The notes: a model not told the origin generated them from the letters alone. Shown: positions 22,949-33,084, counted from the stretch's first letter. The stretch is DNA of 64,000 nt from Caenimonas koreensis DSM 17982 (GCF_009646335.1 NZ_WJBU01000013.1:93596-157595), one strand, 5' to 3'. Numbers and translations: made by a program.

Positions 22949-23379
22949 CGCGCGTGCGAGTCTGGTGGCAAGAGCCCTTGGCGGGCGACATCGTGTGGTG
23001 CCACTTTCCTCAATTGCCCGGCCTTGCTCCGGGGCCCAAGCCGCGACCGGCACTTGTGCTGGAAGTTCGCGAAGTGGTGTCTGGGCGCTTGCGCGTACTC
23101 GTCGCCTATGGCACGAGCAAGAAACTCACGTCGCTGCACGCTGGCGAGTTTGTGGTTGGCAAGGCAGATGTAGGCGCGTTTCGGCTCGCCGGGCTTCAGG
23201 CGGATACGAAGTTTTGCCTGCAGGATGCCGTTGAGCTGGACTTCGACGACACGTGGTTCAAGCCGCCTGCGCATCGTCCGTTCGGCGAAAATCCAAAAAT
23301 CGGTGTGCTTCATGCGAGTCTCATGCGCAAAGCCGCAAGCGCCTGGAAAGCTGTTCACTCAGCCAGGAAAGTGAAATGA
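22945..23379 (+). CDS. PemK/MazF-like endoribonuclease toxin (putative)
   Basis: 144 residues from TTG 22945; GTG 22954 is an alternative. The N-terminus has a family-like GDIVWCHFP strand followed by [10 protein letters not shown], matching the MazF/PemK core motif in which the Arg of RPA is catalytic. The rest is less typical: it has a longer C-terminal half with [23 protein letters not shown]. The start overlaps the antitoxin stop and its TGA overlaps the def ATG (ATGA), so peptide deformylase translation may be coupled to it. Divergent family member; nuclease activity is unproven. Confidence 0.6.
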   Translation: MTRVRVWWQEPLAGDIVWCHFPQLPGLAPGPKPRPALVLEVREVVSGRLRVLVAYGTSKKLTSLHAGEFVVGKADVGAFRLAGLQADTKFCLQDAVELDFDDTWFKPPAHRPFGENPKIGVLHASLMRKAASAWKAVHSARKVK

Positions 23380-23921
23380 CAGTCCGCGACATTCTCAAGA
23401 TGGGCGACTCGCGCTTGCTGCGCGTTGCACCCCCTGTGCCCGAACAAGACTTCGACTCCGACAAGATTCACCTGCTCGTGTCCGACATGTTCGACACGAT
23501 GCGTGCAGTGAACGGCGCTGGGCTCGCCGCGCCGCAGATCGGCGTTGATTTGCAGCTCGTCATCTTCGGCACGGACACCGTCAACCCGCGCTATCCGGAT
23601 GCGCCCATCGTGCCGCGCACGGTGCTGCTCAACCCGGTGATCACGCCCGTCGGGTCTGAAGAGGAAGACGGCTGGGAAGGCTGCCTGTCGGTGCCGGGGC
23701 TGCGCGGCGTGGTGCCGCGCTGGTCGAAGATTCACTACACCGGGTTCGATCAATACGGTGACCCGATCGAGCGCACGGTCGATGGTTTTCATGCACGCGT
23801 CGTGCAGCACGAGTGCGATCACCTCATCGGCAAGCTCTACCCGATGCGCGTGCGCGACTTCACGCAGTTCGGGTTCACTGAGGTGTTGTTTCCGGGGTTG
23901 GACGCGGGCGACGATGACTAA
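23376..23921 (+). CDS. def: Peptide deformylase
   Basis: 181-residue iron/zinc metalloenzyme that removes N-formyl from nascent proteins. All three signature motifs are present: GLAAPQIG at 49-56, EGCLSVP at 101-107 with metal ligand C103, and HECDH at 145-149 with two His ligands and the catalytic Glu. The start at 23376 gives [11 protein letters not shown], standard for the family. It overlaps the upstream toxin-like gene by four bases instead of the common def-fmt arrangement; no fmt is visible. Confidence 0.95.
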   Translation: MTVRDILKMGDSRLLRVAPPVPEQDFDSDKIHLLVSDMFDTMRAVNGAGLAAPQIGVDLQLVIFGTDTVNPRYPDAPIVPRTVLLNPVITPVGSEEEDGWEGCLSVPGLRGVVPRWSKIHYTGFDQYGDPIERTVDGFHARVVQHECDHLIGKLYPMRVRDFTQFGFTEVLFPGLDAGDDD

Positions 23922-23934
23922 CGATCCTTCGCGG

Positions 23935-24327
23935 TCACGCCTTTAGTTCAACGCTGTTCTCCCGCAACCATTCCGCAAATTCCGCTTCGCTGATCTCGCC
24001 AGCCGATACTGCCAGCATCGTGACTGCCGCATCGGCGTCGTCTGCAGTGAGCGAGAACCCGTTCAGCTCGAGAAAGAGCTCGGCAGCAACGTAGCCTGTT
24101 CGCTTGTTTCCATCAATGAATGGGTGATTGCGAGACAGGCCATAGCCGTAGGCAGCGGCAAGATCGGCCGCATCCGGCGTGCCGTACGCAGCGAGGTTCT
24201 CTGGTCGAGCTAGCGCAGATTGCAACAGGCCCGCGTCACGGATGCCGGCGCCGCCGCCATGTTCGGCAAGTTGTACCTCATGCACGGCAGCGACGACATC
24301 TTCTCGCAGCCATACCCAGCGGCTCAC
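23935..24327 (-). CDS. doc: Doc-type Fic-fold toxin (death-on-curing family)
   Basis: 130-residue all-helical Fic/Doc protein. The active-site motif HPFIDGNKRTG starts at H68 with N74-K75-R76, the Doc-type loop with NKR in place of Fic NGR. Doc of phage P1 phosphorylates EF-Tu; the same is expected but not shown here. Its start overlaps the stop of an AbrB/MazE-like antitoxin gene. It is convergent with def, with 13 bases between the stops. Confidence 0.88.
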   Translation of the reverse strand: MSRWVWLREDVVAAVHEVQLAEHGGGAGIRDAGLLQSALARPENLAAYGTPDAADLAAAYGYGLSRNHPFIDGNKRTGYVAAELFLELNGFSLTADDADAAVTMLAVSAGEISEAEFAEWLRENSVELKA

Positions 24328-24548
24328 TTTGCCAATTCGCGCAACACCGCGCGACGCCGCTTCATGACTTCGCGCGCAACGCTCATCTGATGTTCGAACT
24401 CCGGGTTGTGCTTGGTGATGCGTAAGCCGTCAGGCGCGTCTGTCAGGTACAACTCATCGCCCTTCGTCAGATCGAGCTTGGCAAGCAAGTCTTTGGGAAA
24501 CACCGCGCCCACTGAATTTCCGACCTGTGTCAATTTCAAGGTGTACAT
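24324..24548 (-). CDS. SpoVT/AbrB (MazE-like) antitoxin
   Basis: 74 residues. The swapped-hairpin AbrB DNA-binding domain covers about 1-48 (LKLTQVGNSVGAVFPKDLLAKLDLTKGDELYLTD), followed by a basic helical tail (HQMSVAREVMKRRRAVLRELAK) that would bind the toxin. It precedes the Doc toxin with overlapping stop/start, so it is the probable antitoxin. P1 Doc is paired with the unrelated Phd. AT-rich DNA upstream (24555-24590) probably holds the promoter and operator. Confidence 0.82.
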   Translation of the reverse strand: MYTLKLTQVGNSVGAVFPKDLLAKLDLTKGDELYLTDAPDGLRITKHNPEFEHQMSVAREVMKRRRAVLRELAK

Positions 24549-24696
24549 AGCTCACAGCCCTTAAGTAATTACGAATGTAATACTACGTCAGAGGATGAGT
24601 CCATTCAAGTGCGGTGTGAAGGACCGCGTAGACTGCACCACCGGGCCCGATGCGGCCCACTGGTCCCCACAGCGTGATGCACGCAGGAAGCGTTGC

Positions 24697-25365
24697 ATGT
24701 CTGCCGAGCCGGGGTACCAGGTCAAGTTCGAGACCGTGAGCGGCTCGGGCGCCGACGTCGCGATGCGTTCACTGCTCGACAGATCACAGTTCGACGATCC
24801 AGACGGCCTTGCTGCGTTGCAGGGGATTTCGTCTGCGCAATGGCCGCTGTTCGGGCTGCTATGGCCTTCGGGCCGCGTGCTGGCGCATGCGATGCTCACG
24901 TTTGAACTGCAAGGCCGGCGTGTGCTGGAGATGGGCTGCGGCCTCGCGCTCGCCAGCCTGATCGTGCACCGCCGCGGAGGCGATATCACGGCAAGCGACT
25001 GCCATCCGCTGGCGGAAGATTTTCTCGCGCAGAACCTGTTGCTGAATCACCTGCCCGCGATGAAGTACGAGCTGGCCAACTGGTCGCAGCCCAATCCAAA
25101 GCTGGGCACCTTCGACGTGATCATCGGCAGCGACTTGCTGTATGACCGTGGCCAGCCCGAGGCGCTCTCGCAATTCATCGACAGGCACTCCGCTGCCGCT
25201 GTGGAGGTGGTGATTGCCGACCCGGACCGGGGCAACCAGGCGAGCTTCAGCAAGAAGATGGGTGTGCTGGGGTACTCGCACAGCCAGCGCCGTATCTTTG
25301 CCTTGCCGGCGGACGAGCCCTACAAGGGGCGGCTGCACACGTACAAGCGCGATTTGTTCGGCTGA
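24697..25365 (+). CDS. SAM-dependent methyltransferase (METTL21-like lysine methyltransferase group)
   Basis: 222 residues. The Rossmann SAM-binding motif I is VLEMGCGLAL at 76-85, preceded by LFGLLWPSGRVLA, a pattern typical of the family-16 protein-lysine methyltransferases; acidic motif II has D101 and motif IV is DVIIGSDLLY. The start at 24697 is chosen because AGGAAG lies 6 bases upstream. A longer frame from 24595 adds 34 residues with no family-like features. Substrate unknown. Confidence 0.75.
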   Translation: MSAEPGYQVKFETVSGSGADVAMRSLLDRSQFDDPDGLAALQGISSAQWPLFGLLWPSGRVLAHAMLTFELQGRRVLEMGCGLALASLIVHRRGGDITASDCHPLAEDFLAQNLLLNHLPAMKYELANWSQPNPKLGTFDVIIGSDLLYDRGQPEALSQFIDRHSAAAVEVVIADPDRGNQASFSKKMGVLGYSHSQRRIFALPADEPYKGRLHTYKRDLFG

Positions 25366-25398
25366 CTCCGCGGCAAGCGCAGGTCGCGCCCCAGCGCG

Positions 25399-28026
25399 TC
25401 AAGCCCCCAACGCCTGCAGCAACTCCGTCTCGATTTCAATCTGCTGCTTGTTCTGCTGCAGCTCCGGCCCGTCGATGAGGAACGTGTCTTCTACCCGTTC
25501 GCCCAGCGTGGACACCTTGGCCAGTTGCAGGTTGATGTTGTGGTTGGCCAGCACGCGCGCCACCGAATAGAGCAGCCCGACGCGGTCGCTCGCCGAAATC
25601 GTGAGCAGCCAGCGCTGCGCTTTTTCGTCGGGCGCGAGCTGGATGCGCGGCGCGATCGGAAAGCTCTTCACGCGGCGCGACACACGGCCACGGCTGGGGG
25701 TGGGCAGCGGCCCGGCTTTTTCGATGGTGAGCTGCAGTTCTGACTCGACCATCGACACCAGTTCGCGGTTGTGCTCGGGCAGCATCGAGCTCACGACCTG
25801 GAAGGTGTCCAGCGCGTAGCCGTTGTTGGCGGTGTGGATCTTCGCGTCAAGAATGCTGAAACCCGCCTGGTCGAAGTAGCCGCAGATGCGCGCAAACAGG
25901 TCGGGCTGGTCGGGTGTGTAGACGAGGATCTGCAGGCCTTCGCCCACGACGGACTGGCGCGCGCGAACAATCGCCTTGGCTGTGCCCGCGTAGCGCGCGA
26001 GATGCCGCGTGTGCCACACGATGTCGCTCGCGTCGTGCCGCATGAAGTAGCCCACATCGAGCGAGTCCCACAGCTTCTTGTGGCCTTCAAACGGCAGGGC
26101 GTACAGCTGCAGCTGCACCAGCGCCTCGCGCTTGCGCGCTTCGATCTCTGCATCAGGGTCAGGTGCGCGTCCGCCCAGCACGCGCAACGTGTAGCGGTAC
26201 AGGTCTTCAAGCAGCTTGCCCTTCCAGGCATTCCACACTTTGGGGCTGGTGCCGCGAATATCGGCCACGGTGAGCAGGTACAGCGCCGTCAGGTAGCGCT
26301 CGTTGCCCACGCGCTTGGCAAATGCTGCGATCACATCGGGATTGCTCAGGTCTTCCTTCTGCGCGATGCGGCTCATCGACAAGTGCTCGCGAACGAGGAA
26401 CTCGATCAGCTTGCAGTCTTCCGCCTCAATATCGTGCTGTTTACAGAAGTGGCGCACATCCACGGCGCCGAGCACTGAATGGTCACCGCCGCGGCCCTTG
26501 GCAATGTCGTGGAACAGCGCGCCGATGTACAGCACATACGGCTTGTCCCAGCCAGCGGCGAGCTGCGAGCAGAACGGATATTCGTGCGCGTGTTCGGGCG
26601 TGAAGAAGCGCCGCATGTTTCGCAGCACCATCAGGATGTGCTGGTCCACCGTGTACACATGGAACAGGTCGTGCTGCATCTGCCCCACGATGCGGCGGAA
26701 CACCCACAGGTAGCGGCCGAGCACGGATGTCTGGTTCATCAGGCGCAGCGCGTGCGTGATGCCTTCAGGCTGCATCACCATCGCGTGGAACGTCGCGTGA
26801 TTGACGGGGTCGTTGCGGAACTGGCTGTTCATCACGCCGCGCGCGTTGTACAGCGCGCGCAGCGTGCGGGCCGACAAGCCCTTGACGCCGACGGTCGTCT
26901 GGTAGAGCAGGAAGGTCTGCAGGATCGCGTGCGGGTCTTTGGTGTACAGGTCGTCGCTGGCGACTTCGATCATCCCGGCTTTGTTGAAGAAGCGGTCGTC
27001 GATGCGCTGCGGCGCATGCGTGTTCGGGTTCAGCCGCTCTTCGATGTTCAGCAGCAGGATCTGGTTGAGCTGCGTCACGGCCTTGGCGGCCCAGTAAAAG
27101 CGCTTCATGAGCGCTTCGCTCGCGCGCCCGACGATGCGGCCCGACTGCGCATCAACTTCGGTCTTGTAGCCGAATGACTCCGCCACGGCCGTCTGCAGGT
27201 CGAACACCAGGCGGTCTTCGCGGCGGTCGGCCAGCACATGCAGGCGCGCGCGGATGAGGTTCAGCAGTGCCTCGTTGCGCTTGATCTGGCGCGCTTCGAA
27301 GGGTGTCGCCAGGCCTTTGCGCGCCAGGTCGTCCCAGCTCTTGCCCAGGCCTGCAGCCTTGGCGACCCACAGGATCACCTGCAGGTCGCGCAGGCCGCCG
27401 GGCGACTCTTTGCAGTTGGGCTCCAGCGAGTAGGGCGTGTTGTCGAACTTGGTGTGGCGCTGGCGCATCTCCAGCGTCTTGGCAACAAAGAACGCCTTGG
27501 GGTCGATGCTGGCGCGGAATTTCTTCTGGAATTCGGCACAGATCTTGGCGCTGCCCGTGATCAGGCGCGACTCGACGAGCGCCGTCTGGATGGTGATGTC
27601 GGTCGCGGCCAGCGCGACGCACTCTGCCACGGTGCGTACGCTGGAGCCTATTTCCAGGCCTGCGTCCCAGCAGTTGCCGATGAAGGTCTCCACGCGTTGC
27701 TTGAGTTCGGGCTGCGCGTCGAGTGCCTGCCCATCGGGCGCGAGCACAACCACATCAACATCGGAATGCGGAAAGAGCTCGCCGCGGCCAAAGCCGCCCA
27801 CGCCCATCAACGCAAAGTCAGCGGGCAGGTTGGCTGCATCCCACAGGGTTTTGAGCGTCACATCGGCTTCACGCGCCAAGCGCTGCAGCAGCGTGCGGAT
27901 GCCGCGCGTCGACGCGCCCTGGCTGCGCATGGTGCTCAGCAGCGCAGCCTTGCGGGCGCGGTAGTCGTCGCGGATCTGTTGCAGGTCGGGCACGGCGCGC
28001 GCCGGCTTGAGCTGCGCAACGCTCAT
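25399..28026 (-). CDS. glnD: Bifunctional uridylyltransferase / uridylyl-removing enzyme
   Basis: 875-residue nitrogen sensor that uridylylates PII proteins when glutamine is low and de-uridylylates them when it is high. Domains in order: nucleotidyltransferase with GGFGRGELFPHSDVD at 77-91; HD hydrolase with ALFHDIAKGRGGDHS near 500; and two C-terminal ACT domains (about 690-770 and 800-875) that bind glutamine. The start at 28026 (MSVAQLKPARAV) overlaps the map stop; an upstream extension is not conserved-looking. Convergent with the methyltransferase gene. Confidence 0.96.
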   Translation of the reverse strand: MSVAQLKPARAVPDLQQIRDDYRARKAALLSTMRSQGASTRGIRTLLQRLAREADVTLKTLWDAANLPADFALMGVGGFGRGELFPHSDVDVVVLAPDGQALDAQPELKQRVETFIGNCWDAGLEIGSSVRTVAECVALAATDITIQTALVESRLITGSAKICAEFQKKFRASIDPKAFFVAKTLEMRQRHTKFDNTPYSLEPNCKESPGGLRDLQVILWVAKAAGLGKSWDDLARKGLATPFEARQIKRNEALLNLIRARLHVLADRREDRLVFDLQTAVAESFGYKTEVDAQSGRIVGRASEALMKRFYWAAKAVTQLNQILLLNIEERLNPNTHAPQRIDDRFFNKAGMIEVASDDLYTKDPHAILQTFLLYQTTVGVKGLSARTLRALYNARGVMNSQFRNDPVNHATFHAMVMQPEGITHALRLMNQTSVLGRYLWVFRRIVGQMQHDLFHVYTVDQHILMVLRNMRRFFTPEHAHEYPFCSQLAAGWDKPYVLYIGALFHDIAKGRGGDHSVLGAVDVRHFCKQHDIEAEDCKLIEFLVREHLSMSRIAQKEDLSNPDVIAAFAKRVGNERYLTALYLLTVADIRGTSPKVWNAWKGKLLEDLYRYTLRVLGGRAPDPDAEIEARKREALVQLQLYALPFEGHKKLWDSLDVGYFMRHDASDIVWHTRHLARYAGTAKAIVRARQSVVGEGLQILVYTPDQPDLFARICGYFDQAGFSILDAKIHTANNGYALDTFQVVSSMLPEHNRELVSMVESELQLTIEKAGPLPTPSRGRVSRRVKSFPIAPRIQLAPDEKAQRWLLTISASDRVGLLYSVARVLANHNINLQLAKVSTLGERVEDTFLIDGPELQQNKQQIEIETELLQALGA

Positions 28027-28826
28027 GCGTTGACGAAGGGCGGTGGCGGCGGGCTGCCAGCCGACAGCGTCATCACCTCGTAGCCGGTTTCGGTGACGAG
28101 CACGGTGTGCTCCCATTGCGCGGACAGCGAGTGATCCTTGGTAACGATGGTCCAGCCGTCGTTGCCGAGTTCCTTCACGTCGCGCCGGCCTGCGTTGATC
28201 ATCGGCTCGATCGTGAATGTCATGCCGGGCTTGAGCACTTCGAGCGTGCCGGGCCGGCCGTAGTGCAGCACTTGCGGCTCTTCATGGAAGGTGCGGCCAA
28301 TGCCGTGACCGCAGAATTCGCGCACGACGGAAAAGCCGTTGCTCTCGGCGAATTTCTGGATGGCGAAACCAATGTCGCCCAGATGGATACCCGGCTTGAC
28401 GTGCTTGATGCCGTGCCACATCGCGTCATACGTGATATTCACGAGGCGCTTGGCCGCAATGGACACTTCGCCCACCATGAACATGCGGCTTGTATCGCCA
28501 AACCAGCCATCCTTGATCACCGTCACGTCCACATTGACGATGTCGCCCTTCTTGAGCGGCTTGTCGTTCGGTATGCCGTGGCACACCACGTGGTTGACCG
28601 ATGTGCAAAGCGAGGCGGGGTAGGGCGGATAGCCGGCGGGCTGATAGCCCAGCGTCGCGGACGTGGTGCCCTGCTTTTGCATGCACTCGGCGGCGAGGCG
28701 GTCGATTTCCTTGGTGGTGATGCCGGGCTTGATGTGCGGCGTGAGGAAGTCCAGCACTTCCGCGGCCAGGCGCCCTGCGGTGCGCATGCCCTGGATGCCA
28801 GCTTCGTCCTTGTACGTGATCGTCAT
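28023..28826 (-). CDS. map: Methionine aminopeptidase type I
   Basis: 267-residue dinuclear metalloprotease that removes initiator Met after deformylation. Family motifs: HGIPNDKPLKKGDIVNVDV with metal ligand Asp, GWFGDTSRMF with the second Asp, the catalytic His region HGIGRTFHEEP, and two Glu ligands in FTIEPMIN and near WEHTVLVTE. The ATG at 28826 gives the canonical MTITYKDEAGIQGMRTAGRL start. The last four bases overlap the glnD start. Confidence 0.96.
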   Translation of the reverse strand: MTITYKDEAGIQGMRTAGRLAAEVLDFLTPHIKPGITTKEIDRLAAECMQKQGTTSATLGYQPAGYPPYPASLCTSVNHVVCHGIPNDKPLKKGDIVNVDVTVIKDGWFGDTSRMFMVGEVSIAAKRLVNITYDAMWHGIKHVKPGIHLGDIGFAIQKFAESNGFSVVREFCGHGIGRTFHEEPQVLHYGRPGTLEVLKPGMTFTIEPMINAGRRDVKELGNDGWTIVTKDHSLSAQWEHTVLVTETGYEVMTLSAGSPPPPPFVNA

Positions 28827-28864
28827 CGGCGGATTATCCCAGAGCGCGGCCCGAGCCGCAGGCG

Positions 28865-28906
28865 GTGGGGAGTTCGCGCAGGCGAGTGGGCAGTTCGCGC
28901 AGGCGG
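28865..28906. repeat. 21-bp tandem repeat, two copies, in the map-purL divergent gap
   Basis: Units at 28865-28885 and 28886-28906 share the 14-base core AGTTCGCGCAGGCG and differ at only two or three positions. They lie upstream of map (minus) and before purL (plus), so they may affect a shared promoter region; no canonical promoter boxes stand out. Confidence 0.7.
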
Positions 28907-29012
28907 TGTGCGGATAGCGCACGTCGTGCGCAGTTAGAATTCAGGCTCATTTCAAGCGTGCGTCCCAGTCAGCGGCGCGCGCATCCGGATTTCCGCAAAC
29001 ACAGGCCTCACA

Positions 29013-32000
29013 GTGACCCTGCATATCTCCGAGTTCGAGGGCGGCGTCGCCCTCAGCGATTTCAGAGTCCAGCAACTCCTTCCCCGGCTGCAAGCCATCG
29101 ACGAGCGCATCGCTTCGGTGAACGCACGCCTCGTTCACCTCGTGGCCAGTGACCATGCGCCCGATGCGTCCGAACAAGCGCGCCTGGCAGCATTGCTGAC
29201 CTACGGCGACCCGTACACAGCCGCGGCCAACGGCGCGCTGATCGTCGTCACCCCGCGCTTCGGCACCGTGTCGCCCTGGGCGTCGAAGGCGACGGACATC
29301 GCGCACAACTGCGCGATTGCCATCAAACGTATCGAACGGATCACCGAGTTCCGCGTCGTGACCAAGGCCAACCTGCTTGGCCGAGCACCCACGCTTTCGC
29401 AGGAGCAGCTGCAAGCCGTCGCCGCGCTGCTGCATGACCGAATGACCGAAAGCGTGATGTTCGATCGAGCGCAGGCTCGCGGGCTCTTCACCGAGCTGGA
29501 CGCCGCGCCGATGGAGCATGTGGATGTGCTGCAGGGCGGCCGCGCGGCACTCGAAGAAGCCAATACGAAGTTCGGCCTGGCGCTGGCCGATGACGAGATC
29601 GACTACCTCGTCGATGCATTCAAGGGCCTCGGGCGCAACCCGACCGACGTCGAGCTGATGATGTTCGCGCAGGCCAACAGCGAGCATTGCCGCCACAAGA
29701 TTTTCAATGCGTCGTTCACGATCGACGGCGTGCCGCAGGACAGCAGCATGTTCGGCATGATCCGCAACACGCACAAGCTCAGCCCGCAGCACACGATCGT
29801 CGCTTACTCCGACAACGCGTCGATCATGGAAGGCTCGCGTGTCGAGCACTTTGTGGCGGGCGCGGCGCAGGGACAGCTCTATCGCAAGCAGGATGCGCTG
29901 CATCACGTGCTGATGAAGGTCGAGACGCACAACCACCCGACAGCGATCTCCCCATTCCCCGGCGCATCCACTGGCGCGGGTGGCGAGATTCGTGACGAGG
30001 GCGCGACGGGCCGCGGCTCCAAGCCCAAGGCGGGGTTGACGGGCTTCACCGTGTCAAAGCTCTGGGGCGGATGGTCCGACCAGCCTGGCGGCAAGCCGGA
30101 ACACATTGCCAGCCCCTTGCAGATCATGACGGAGGGCCCGCTTGGCGGCGCTGCCTTCAACAATGAATTCGGCCGGCCCAACTTGCTCGGCTACTTCCGC
30201 GAATACGAGCAGCAGACGGGTGATGTCGCTCGCGGCTATCACAAGCCCATCATGATTGCGGGCGGCCTCGGCGTGATCGACTCGCGCCTGACGAAGAAGA
30301 TCGAATTCCCGGCAGGCACGCTGCTGATCCAGCTCGGCGGGCCGGGCATGCGCATCGGCATGGGCGGCGGTGCGGCAAGTTCGATGGCGACGGGTGCCAA
30401 TGCGGCAGAGCTTGATTTCGACTCGGTGCAGCGCGGCAACCCCGAGATCGAGCGGCGCGCGCAAGAGGTCATCAATCATTGCTGGGCCGAGGGCGACAAC
30501 AACCCCATCCTGGCGATTCACGATGTGGGCGCAGGCGGGCTGTCGAATGCGTTCCCTGAGCTGTCGAATGACGCCGGCCGTGGCGCGCGGTTCGACTTGC
30601 GGCAGATTCCGCTCGAAGAATCCGGGCTCGCGCCGAAGGAGATCTGGTGCAACGAGAGCCAGGAGCGCTACGTGATGGCGATTGCGCCGCAGTCGCTCGC
30701 GCAGTTCAAGGGCTTTTGTGAGCGCGAGCGCTGCCCGTTCTCAGTGGTTGGCGTTGCCACCGAAGAGCGTGATCTCGTCGTTGGCGCTGTGGACTTGTTT
30801 CCTTCCACGCACGCGGCAGAAGGCAGGGGTGAGGGTGACTCCCACCCCGTCAACATGCCCATGAACGTCTTGCTCGGCAAACCGCCGCGCATGCACCGAG
30901 ACGTGAAAACCGTCGCGCGCCAGTTCAAGCCCGTCGATCTCACGGGCGTGAACCTGCAGGACGCTGCGATCAAGGTGCTGGGCCACCCCACGGTGGCATC
31001 CAAACGCTTCCTCATCACCATTGGCGACCGCACCGTGGGCGGCCTGTCGCACCGCGACCAGATGGTCGGGCCGCGGCAAGTGCCTGTGGCCGATTGCGCC
31101 GTGACGCTGGCCGACTACGCAGGCTTTGCCGGCGAGGCGATGAGCATGGGCGAACGCACGCCGCTCGCTGCCATCAACGCACCCGCATCGGGCCGCATGG
31201 CAGTGGCTGAGGCGATCACGAACCTGCTTGCCGCGCCCATCGAGCTCTCGCGCGTGAAGCTGTCCGCCAACTGGATGGCGGCTTGCGGCGAAGCGGGCGA
31301 AGACGCCGCGCTGTACGAAACCGTGCGAGCCGTAGGCATGGAACTGTGCCCGGCGCTGGGCATCTCGATTCCGGTTGGCAAAGACAGCCTGTCGATGCGC
31401 ACACAATGGTCCGACGGTGCGCAGAACAAGAAGGTCACCTCACCGGTCAGCCTGATCGTGTCGGCTTTTGCAACGCTGCAAGACGTGCGCGGCACGCTCA
31501 CGCCGCAACTCGAGGCCACGCAAGACACCACACTCGTTCTCATCGATCTGGGCAAGGGCCGGCATCGCATGGCGGGCAGCATTCTGGCGCTGCTGCTGGA
31601 CCAGGTCGGCAACGACGTGCCGGACCTCGACGACGCACAGGACCTGATCAACCTCGTCAACGCCATCAACGCATTGCGTGCGCAGGGCAAGCTGCTCGCG
31701 TATCACGACCGCAGCGACGGCGGGCTGTTCGCCGCCGCCTGCGAGATGGCCTTTGCGGGCCATGTGGGCGTCTCGCTCAATGTGGACATGCTGGTCACTG
31801 AAGGCGACGGCATCACCGATAGCCGTGCCGATGTCGGCGACGCCAAGAACTGGGCCGGCCAGGTCAGCGCGCGCCGCGAAGAGCTGACGCTCAAGGCGCT
31901 CTTCAATGAAGAGCTCGGCGTGGTGATCCAGGTGCCGACTGCCGTTCGCAATGAGGTGATGCAGGTGCTGCGCGAGCACGGCCTGTCCAAGCACAGCCAC

Positions 32001-33056
32001 TTCGTGGGCAAGACGCGCCCGGCATCGTCGGAAATCAACGTCGGCAAGGGTGAAGTGCAAGTCTGGCGCGACACGAAGATCGTGTTCTCGGCAACCCTGT
32101 CGGACCTGCACCAGGTGTGGGACAGCGTGAGCTGGAAGATCTGCCAGCAGCGTGACAACCCCGCCGGCGCAGACTCGGAGCATGCCGCCGCCGGCGATCC
32201 GCTAGACCCCGGCCTCCATGTCTTCCTCCCTCCCCCCCTGGGGGAGGGGTGGGGTGGGGGCTCTCCCTCGACCCCCCCGTCCCTCAATCTGTCCCGCCCC
32301 AAAGTCGCCATCCTGCGCGAGCAGGGCGTCAACTCGCACGTCGAGATGGCGTACACCTTCACGCAAGCGGGCTTCGACGCCTACGACGTCCACATGACCG
32401 ACCTGCAAACGGGCCGGGCCAGGCTCGCCGACTTCCAGGGCTTCGTCGCGTGCGGCGGCTTCAGCTACGGCGACACACTGGGCGCGGGCATTGGCTGGGC
32501 GCGCAGCATCATGTTCAACGCAATGCTGGCCGACCAGTTCAAGGCCTTCTTCGACCGCAACGACACGTTTGCGCTGGGCGTTTGCAACGGCTGCCAGATG
32601 GTGGCCGAGCTGGCCGACATCATCCCGGGCGCGCAGGCGTGGCCGCGCTTCACGACGAATCGCAGTGAGCGCTATGAGGCGCGGCTGTCGATGGTGGAGG
32701 TGCTCGATTCACCCAGCATTTTCTTCAAGGGCATGGCTGGCCTGCGCGCACCGATTGCGGTGGCGCACGGCGAGGGCTACGCGAACTTTGCGTATCGCGG
32801 CGACAAGGCGAAAGTGATCGAAGCGCTGCGCTTCACCGACAACCATGGCAAGCCCACCGAAGCGTATCCGTTCAACCCGAACGGCAGCCCTGGCGGCCTC
32901 ACGGGCGTGACCACAGCCGACGGCCGCTTCACCGCATTCATGCCGCACCCGGAACGCGTGTTCCGCAATGTGCAGATGAGCTGGACGGATGGCGACAAGA
33001 GCGCTTTCAGCCCGTGGATGCAGATCTGGCACAACGCGAGGAAGTGGGTGGGCTGA
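29013..33056 (+). CDS. purL: Phosphoribosylformylglycinamidine synthase
   Basis: 1347-residue single-chain FGAM synthase (step 4 of purine synthesis). N-terminal PurS-like region, duplicated AIR-synthase-like catalytic domains ([39 protein letters not shown]), and a C-terminal glutamine amidotransferase with nucleophile Cys in [11 protein letters not shown] and late His/Glu in MPHPERVF. It exceeds the E. coli protein by about 50 residues. Much of this is in the linker before the amidotransferase, where a GC-rich palindromic repeat (32226-32264) is translated as [13 protein letters not shown] second unusual loop is at about 30816-30850. The start codon is GTG or equivalent at 29013, read as [11 protein letters not shown]. 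Confidence 0.95.
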   Translation: MTLHISEFEGGVALSDFRVQQLLPRLQAIDERIASVNARLVHLVASDHAPDASEQARLAALLTYGDPYTAAANGALIVVTPRFGTVSPWASKATDIAHNCAIAIKRIERITEFRVVTKANLLGRAPTLSQEQLQAVAALLHDRMTESVMFDRAQARGLFTELDAAPMEHVDVLQGGRAALEEANTKFGLALADDEIDYLVDAFKGLGRNPTDVELMMFAQANSEHCRHKIFNASFTIDGVPQDSSMFGMIRNTHKLSPQHTIVAYSDNASIMEGSRVEHFVAGAAQGQLYRKQDALHHVLMKVETHNHPTAISPFPGASTGAGGEIRDEGATGRGSKPKAGLTGFTVSKLWGGWSDQPGGKPEHIASPLQIMTEGPLGGAAFNNEFGRPNLLGYFREYEQQTGDVARGYHKPIMIAGGLGVIDSRLTKKIEFPAGTLLIQLGGPGMRIGMGGGAASSMATGANAAELDFDSVQRGNPEIERRAQEVINHCWAEGDNNPILAIHDVGAGGLSNAFPELSNDAGRGARFDLRQIPLEESGLAPKEIWCNESQERYVMAIAPQSLAQFKGFCERERCPFSVVGVATEERDLVVGAVDLFPSTHAAEGRGEGDSHPVNMPMNVLLGKPPRMHRDVKTVARQFKPVDLTGVNLQDAAIKVLGHPTVASKRFLITIGDRTVGGLSHRDQMVGPRQVPVADCAVTLADYAGFAGEAMSMGERTPLAAINAPASGRMAVAEAITNLLAAPIELSRVKLSANWMAACGEAGEDAALYETVRAVGMELCPALGISIPVGKDSLSMRTQWSDGAQNKKVTSPVSLIVSAFATLQDVRGTLTPQLEATQDTTLVLIDLGKGRHRMAGSILALLLDQVGNDVPDLDDAQDLINLVNAINALRAQGKLLAYHDRSDGGLFAAACEMAFAGHVGVSLNVDMLVTEGDGITDSRADVGDAKNWAGQVSARREELTLKALFNEELGVVIQVPTAVRNEVMQVLREHGLSKHSHFVGKTRPASSEINVGKGEVQVWRDTKIVFSATLSDLHQVWDSVSWKICQQRDNPAGADSEHAAAGDPLDPGLHVFLPPPLGEGWGGGSPSTPPSLNLSRPKVAILREQGVNSHVEMAYTFTQAGFDAYDVHMTDLQTGRARLADFQGFVACGGFSYGDTLGAGIGWARSIMFNAMLADQFKAFFDRNDTFALGVCNGCQMVAELADIIPGAQAWPRFTTNRSERYEARLSMVEVLDSPSIFFKGMAGLRAPIAVAHGEGYANFAYRGDKAKVIEALRFTDNHGKPTEAYPFNPNGSPGGLTGVTTADGRFTAFMPHPERVFRNVQMSWTDGDKSAFSPWMQIWHNARKWVG
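32226..32264 (+). repeat. 39-bp GC-rich palindromic repeat inside purL
   Basis: CCCTCCCCC (32228-32236) and GGGGGAGGG (32240-32248) form a perfect 9-bp stem with a 3-base loop, followed by TGGGGTGGGGGCTCT (32250-32264). The same block occurs in reverse orientation at 60755-60793 within another coding gene. It is in frame and encodes a Pro/Gly linker. REP-like dispersed element. Confidence 0.85.
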
Positions 33057-33084
33057 TCTAGGCAACGCCGCTGAGCGGCTTGTC

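Noticed and set aside
24595..24696. Longer N-terminus for the methyltransferase from ATG 24595
   Set aside because: The extra 34 residues are Cys/Arg/Pro-rich with no domain character, and a good Shine-Dalgarno lies before ATG 24697.
33065..33081. GCCGC/GCGGC hairpin in the purL / L7-L12-like convergent gap
   Set aside because: Only 5 bp with no T tract on either side, so not called as a terminator.
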